Assembly: GCF_011386835.1 (NCBI RefSeq)
Contig: NC_088791.1
Coordinates: 127,510,943-127,574,942, forward strand
DNA length: 64,000 nt
Reading direction: 5' to 3'
Source of the DNA: Chrysemys picta bellii
Lineage: Eukaryota > Chordata > Testudines > Emydidae
Shown here: positions 58,291-64,000 of the stretch, one piece after another
Layout: each line of letters starts with the position of its first letter
Numbering within the stretch: the first letter of the stretch is position 1
Notes under the pieces: model-generated
Databases searched by the model: none
Seen by the model: only the letters and a program-made list of their open reading frames with translations
Told to the model about the DNA's origin: nothing
Program-made: the position numbers and the translations under genes

Positions 58291-59111
58291 AGACCATGGA
58301 GTAAAAATAGTCAATAGGTTTATTTTCCATATCCCTAATATGGCTATTTGGTATTTCTCTTTACGGCCCAATTGTGCAAATTACTGAAGCTAATCTCTGC
58401 AGAAAGGGGAATTTTGCCCCTATCCCTGAATTGGTTTTCTGAGAGAGTCAGTAGCTGCGGTTGTTGGTTTTTCCTACACCATTGGTCGTTGGTGATCACA
58501 AGATGTGTGTCAGTTTTCGAGACGTGTCTCTTCTAGTTCTTGTTTACTAGCAGCAGCCTCTTGTGGTCAGAAATTTTTCTTTCAATTTGTTCCTCTGCCT
58601 GTCTGTTTGTTGCCGGCAGTGAGAGTAGGGGCCTTTTAGCATAGATTACTAGAGCTACTCACATAATCTCATTTTGCTTGCAGGGAAAATGTTCCCTTTT
58701 TTTGTGCCATAGCTGCAACACATGCTATGTCTGTGAAATATGTATTGTCTCTGTAGCTGAAATAATGATGCAAAAGATAGAACTGAGAAACAAAACCAGT
58801 CATATATGTTCCAGTGGAAGAGCCATTTCTGTTGAAGCATATCTTGTCTAAAGACATGTAGAAGTTCTTATTACAGCACATTAAATTTTTTGCCAACAAG
58901 ACAATTGCTTAAGGATTTTTAGTCTTGCCATGCTTTTATGCTTAACACAGTCTAGTTGTTTAGCACCTATTTAACCATAAATGTGCATGGTTGTTTTGGA
59001 GAGAATACAGGTATTTGTTGTTTTATTTATTTGTATTGTGGTACCATTAGGAACTTCAGCTCCATAGTACTAGAGGCTGTACATAACACACACACACTCT
59101 CTCTCTCTCAT

Positions 59112-59170
<59 letters not shown>

Positions 59171-59967
59171 CCTTACATTCTGAGTAATGGGGCCAACTTT
59201 AGAGGTGTCTGAATTTAAGTCTAGCAGTAGTCTAAATTCCCGTTACTTATGCTTTCTTTGGGCCTTGTGAATGTTCATGTTAAACTAGTAATAATCAGTA
59301 ATCCATGCACTTTATAAGAAAATACTGCATTCTGGTATAATATGAGGGATGGCAGTCTTGCCTTTTTGCCTCCTCCTCCTACAGCCCACAGAGAAAGAGG
59401 GTTTGTTGTATGCCTAGCAGAGCCTAAGGGCCTCTTATTTTTTCCCTACTCTTCACCACTGTCACAACTAAAACTCCCAGACACAACCATTATCCTTCTG
59501 GCTACAGGTGACTAAATAATGCTCTTTTCTGAGCCCATCCATGCAACTTCCTAACTGGATATAATCATACTTCCTCGGTGCACTACAGGGGTGCTAAACC
59601 CCTCCTATATCCCACATGCAGTCACTGAGCATTTTTCTGGGTCCTCGACACAAAGGTGAATTTCATCCTTAGACAAAATAAACACCTGAGATATGATATA
59701 CTTCTGGTGTGAGCAGATAAATCTCCATTCATGCCAATGAAATTGCGCATCTGCCAGCAGCAGTGAATTTGACCTCTGCTGTGCAACTTTTGGACTGCAT
59801 AATTTCAGTGTTCAGTCTGATTTAGCAGTTACTACTTCTCAGAACTGACATGTCCTAACATATCTAAATAATACTCAATACATACTTATATTTCTTTCTT
59901 TCTGTCTTTCTTTCTAGGACTTGGCATCTTCTGTTGAGGGAAGGCCAATTTGTAAATTGGTCTATAA
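58291..59967. other. Intron; no gene seen
   Basis: AT-rich intron with (CA)n at 59117-59167 and a TTTC-rich stretch at about 59891-59916. No ORF with a recognisable domain. Confidence 0.6.
59117..59167. repeat. (CA)n microsatellite, about 25 units
   Basis: Uninterrupted CA run preceded by a CT-rich stretch. The Thr/His run of the overlapping ORF is its translation. Confidence 0.97.
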
Positions 59968-62513
59968 CACTGGTCTACAATTTTTGAGAAGTCATCTGCT
60001 TCAGAGATAAAATGTGCTATTTATTATGTATTTTGATGTGCTGAATTCAAATAGGACAATTAAAACAACTGATTGGCTACTGGTTTCTAAGATATTTAAG
60101 TTTTTACATTTTATGTCTATGTATATTGTGTAGATAGTAGAGTTTTAATCATAAATTATAAACCTAGGTCTTTTCATGTGTTTATGGTTGCTTTACATGA
60201 TAATATTTCACCTGTCCTGTTTATGTAACACTTTAAAAATCAGAAAAAGGGTTATATAAATAAAATTTATTATGAAACAAAAGGCAAAAAACTATTATGT
60301 ACATAGTTTAGTCCTATTCAGTGTCTACTCAGCGCTTCTTGGCTTGTCTCTTGTATTCATTAAATGGAGCATCTCTTGTCACTGTCCAGCAATAGTCTGC
60401 AAGCATTGATGGGCTCCATTTGCACTGATAGCGTTTCTTCCTTGTTGCAATGTCCTGGTGAAATCTCTCGCCGTGCTCGTCGCTCGCTGCTCCGCAGTTC
60501 GGTGGAAAAAAATCTAGATGAGAGTGCAAAAAATATATCTTTAGTGACATGTTGCAACCAAGGCTTTTGTATGCCTTGAGTAGGTTTTCCACCAACAACC
60601 TGTAGTTGTCTGCCTTGTTGTTTCTGAGAAAATTTATTGCCACTAACTGGAAGGCTTTCCATGCCATCTTTTCCTTGCCACGCAGGGCATGGTCAAATGC
60701 ATCATCTCGAAGTTCACGAATCTGAGGACCAACAAAGACACTTTCCTTTATCTTAGCTTCACTTAACCTTGGAAATTTTCCATGGAGGTACTTGAAAGCT
60801 GCTTGTGTTTTGTCAATGGCCTTGACCAAGTTCTTCATCAGACCCAGCTTCCATGTGTAAGGGTGGTAACAAAATCTTCCTTGATTCAACAAGTGGTGGA
60901 TGCTGAACACTTTTCCTCCCAGGCTCCAATGACTGTCGGAGTGGCTAATCTTTCTTCATGTAGTGGGAATCTCTTGCACGACTATCCCATTCGCAGAGAA
61001 AACCGCAGTACTTTGTGTATCCAGTCTGCAGACCAAGCAAGAGAGCAACAACCTTCAAATCGCCACAAAGCTGCCACTGATGTTGGTCATAATCTATGCA
61101 CATCAAAAGTTGTTTCATGTTGTCATAGGTTTCCTTCATATGGACTGCATGACCAACTGGAATTGATGGCAAAACATTGCCATTATGCAGTAAAACAGCT
61201 TTAAGACTCGTCTTCGATGAATCAATGAACAGTCTCCACTCATCTGGTTCGTGAACGATGTTGAGGGCTGCCATCACACCATCGATGTTGTTGCAAGCTA
61301 CAAGATCACCTTCCATGAAGAAGAATGGGACAAGATCCTTTTGACGGTCACGGAACATGGAAACCCTAACATCACCTGCCAGGAGATTCCACTGCTGTAG
61401 TCTGGAGTCCAACAGCTCTGCCTTACTCTTGGGTAGTTCCAAATCCTTGACAAGGTCATTCAGTTCACCTTGTGTTACGAGGTGTAGTTCAGAGGAGGAG
61501 GATGGGAGAAAATGTGGGTCCTGTGACATTGATATTTCAGGACCAGAAGTTTCATCCTCTTCCTCTTCCTCGTCTGACTCAAGTGAGAATGATTCTGGTG
61601 CATCAGGAACCCGCAGTCCTTCTCCGTGGGGTACTGGGTGTATAGCTGATGGAATGTTTGGATAATGCACAGTCCACTTTTTCTTCTTTGACACACCTTT
61701 CCCAACTGGAGGCACCATGTAGAAGTAACAATTGCTGGTATCTGTTGGCTCTCTCCAAATCATTGGCACTGCAAAAGGCATAGATTTCCTTTTCCTGTTC
61801 AACCACTGGCGAAGATTTGTTGCACAAGTGTTGCAGCATATGTGTGGGGCCCACCTCTTGTCCTGATCTCCAATTTTGCAGCTAAAATAAAGGTGATAGG
61901 CTTTCTTAACCATAGTGGTTATACTGCGCTTTTGTGATGCAAAAGTCACTTCACCACAAACATAGCAGAAGTTATCTGCACTGTTCACACAAGTACGAGG
62001 CATCTCTGCTCACTTTGGCTAAACAGAAATGTGTCCCTTTGCAAAATCAAACACTGACAAATAAGAGAGCACGACACTGTATGATTTCTAGAGCTGATAT
62101 AGGGCAATTTGTTCAGCAGAGTGATGTAAGCTTTGTTATGATTGCATCATCCATGACTTCTAGAAATAACATGATGCAATTCATACCATCTATGATGCAA
62201 TACCAGCTTCAGATTGCATCATTCATTGTTTTGCCTAAAAAGCAAGTCCTGTCCAAACCCAGTCATAGATTTATTCATAGCTCCAGTCAAAGATGTATTT
62301 TAGTCATTTCTGGTTTAAATTGAGATCCCTTCCCTTTATAACTCACTTATCCTCCGCCATTCCCCAGTCAAGGATCGTATATACTGACCCAATAGCATAT
62401 CTTGAAAACTAGAGCCAATCAACAATTTTAAGCATCGTTTTCGTTCTCAGTGACCCAGAATTAGTAAAGTTTGACTACATTTATTTCAGAAGCATTTTGG
62501 CTGTAGAGCAGTG
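59968..62513 (-). mobile_element. Near-complete DNA transposon, superfamily unassigned
   Basis: 2,546-bp element. The left end CACTGGTCTACA pairs with the right end TGTAGAGCAGTG (complement CACTGCTCTACA), 11 of 12 positions. Subterminal CTTCAGAGATAAAATG and, on the other strand, CTTCTGAAATAAATG also pair. Both sides carry TAA (59965-59967 and 62514-62516), a probable 3-bp target duplication. Inside is one minus-strand ORF interrupted by a nonsense codon and a frameshift. Sequence recall suggests many close copies in turtles. The TSD could fit Harbinger-like or other superfamilies. Confidence 0.72.
60329..62003 (-). pseudogene. Putative transposase ORF (zinc-binding N-terminus, DDE-like core)
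   Basis: Starts at ATG 62003 as 352 open codons, stops at TAG (60945-60947), and resumes after a frame change in a 193-codon frame ending at 60329. At the TAG the remembered family has Trp, so it is a nonsense mutation; a 1-base insertion follows near 60855-60870. N-terminus: C13-x2-C16 and C57-x2-C60, a likely zinc site. Residues 142-156 are acidic (ESDEEEEEDETSGPE). Candidate catalytic acids: D261 in LFIDSSKTSLK, D315 in LCGDLKVVA followed by C333 and C337, and Glu in DEHGERFHQDI of the second frame (its residue 148). DDE assignment is inference. Confidence 0.7.
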
Positions 62514-64000
62514 TAATTATTGCTTTTCAGTATTGTACATTTGGGGAGATTGTTTTGATTAGTGACTTCTACACATTGAAATAAATAGCTTGTGAAAGTC
62601 CAGCTTAAAAAAGGGAAAAATAACTGACAATCTCTTTTTTAAGTCCCTTTGTGAATGGGAAGCCTTTTTCATAAGTGTGATACATTTGGACTCTCCATTT
62701 TGTTCACCATTTTGATACTGTCCTAAGAAACATAATTACAGACTATTGTTCACATTATAGAATGGTACTATGGAGCAGTATTTTAAAAGATAATTGTTTA
62801 GTTACACTATTTTTAAAGTGTTGCTTCAGTTTAATTCAGTATTTATCGAGAGTCTAGTGTTTAGTTACCTGATTACGTTTATATAATCGTCTAATCTTTG
62901 TTAATTTTCTTAATTGATAGTAACTGACATTTACTGTCAAATGTGGCATTCTTTCTAGAAAGCAGTACAAGAAATTGTGATGCAATATTATCTTTTCAAG
63001 ATTTCAAGTACTTATTGATGTGAAAATCGCAGGTGGTGTAAGGATGAAATTGTGACCCATTAATGTCATTGATAAAATTCCCATTGATTTCAGTGGGGCC
63101 AAGATTTCAGCCTAAATGTAGACTGCAGTTTTATTTAATTGCTTAAACCAGCATAATTGTTCCTGTAGAACATAACAGCCCTTCAGAAAATTACCTGGCA
63201 TTATGCTAATCCAGTGCAGTACCTAATTGTTCACCAATAGGCACCACCGCGTAAGTAGAGGGTACTTTTTTTGCCTTCTGCTTCTAATCCAGGTCAATGG
63301 GCATAAGTGCCGGCAAAAAGTTACTTGTATCTTTGCAGGGCTGGGGGCAACAACCATTAACTTCTTCCCTGTGTGTGTGTCTGTGTGTGATATTTGTGTA
63401 GATTTGTCCCTTCTCAAACAAAATTGATCAGTCCCCAACTGCCCTCCCCCACACCTCCATCCCGTACACTCTTCCCAGGACACTACACACTACCTTGGTG
63501 GTAAGGTTGCTGAGGTTCACATATTGCCTTACTTCATCACACCTACTCTGCTGTAACTCATGGTGTACCTACAGAAGTAAGTGAATTGGACATAGCCTTC
63601 CTAGACGCAAAAAATGGAACCCAGTTGTTTTAATTATCTGTATATTTTCTCATTTTATGCTGTTCAAGCTAATATAAATGGTGGTTCATGAGTTTTCTAG
63701 TTAGCATTTCTTGTTTACTGCATGAATATGGACAGGTTGATGCTTGTGCTGTAGTTTGCTGCTCATGTTCCCATCGATTGAAGGAAACTCATCAGTACCA
63801 ACTATTGAGCACTTGAGACTTTTAATTAAATTTTACTTGTACAGAGTATTTTTTTATTAAATTTTACTTGTACAGAGTATTTTTTTAATATGCCACTTGA
63901 GTGTCTGATTTTAATCAGACCTGAACAAACTGCCTGACTTATTTCAGTTGACAGCACTTGTTGTAGATTAATTTTACTGTTCAACATTTCATTGATGGAA
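62514..64000. other. Intron to window end; no gene seen
   Basis: AT-rich. 63040-63115 contains AAAATTCCCATTGATTTCAG, part of a common amniote palindromic repeat. No ATXN10 exon is recognised before the window ends. Confidence 0.55.
63825..63886. repeat. Perfect 31-bp tandem duplication
   Basis: Two identical, adjacent 31-bp units (63825-63855, 63856-63886), each containing ATTTTACTTGTACAGAG and ending in seven T. Identity without a single difference suggests a recent event. Confidence 0.97.

Noticed and set aside
60364..61665. Plus-strand ORFs of 71-140 codons
   Set aside because: Antisense of the transposase ORF; Ser-rich composition reflects the acidic stretch on the other strand.

Overview
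This window is vertebrate nuclear DNA, most probably from a turtle. It is AT-rich and intron-dominated, with four short spliced exons. Its interspersed repeats are ones I associate with turtles and other reptiles: CR1 LINEs, Penelope-like ends, a DIRS-type retroelement and hAT-type MITEs. There are no operons, CRISPR arrays, rRNA or tRNA genes. The species call rests on remembered repeat families, not on a search.

Host gene. Four consecutive exons of ATXN10 (ataxin-10) lie on the + strand at 7252-7332, 14354-14519, 19733-19841 and 21821-21990. Each is bounded by AG/GT, the reading frame is continuous across all of them, and together they encode about 175 residues of the armadillo-like part of the protein. 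Exons before and after these lie outside the window. The last 42 kb (21991-64000) has no further recognisable exon and reads as one large intron, probably the counterpart of human intron 9.

Intronic mobile DNA. 1-21820 holds a solo-LTR-like element, a Penelope-like (PLE) fragment with a GIY-YIG nuclease, a roughly 165-bp inverted duplication carrying a CR1 end, a hAT MITE, and two small PLE-type fold-back insertions with perfect 10- and 13-bp target-site duplications (TSDs). 21991-37313 holds a PLE hairpin and hAT-like MITEs, one of them a 333-bp CpG-rich palindrome. 37314-43474 holds an old CR1 with traces of ORF1 esterase, endonuclease and RT, followed by a DIRS-type element with RNase H, tyrosine recombinase and a gag-like Cys/His ORF. 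43886-46516 is a younger 5'-truncated CR1.

50770-57250 is a nested cluster. A minus-strand ORF whose acidic motifs follow the order of a FEN1/XPG nuclease has been cut into at least four pieces by an LTR, two head-to-head CR1 copies and a further insert. 59968-62513 is a nearly complete DNA transposon I cannot assign to a superfamily. It has TIRs, a probable TAA TSD and one ORF of about 550 codons, disabled by one nonsense codon and one frameshift. Nothing outside ATXN10 looks like a functional host gene.
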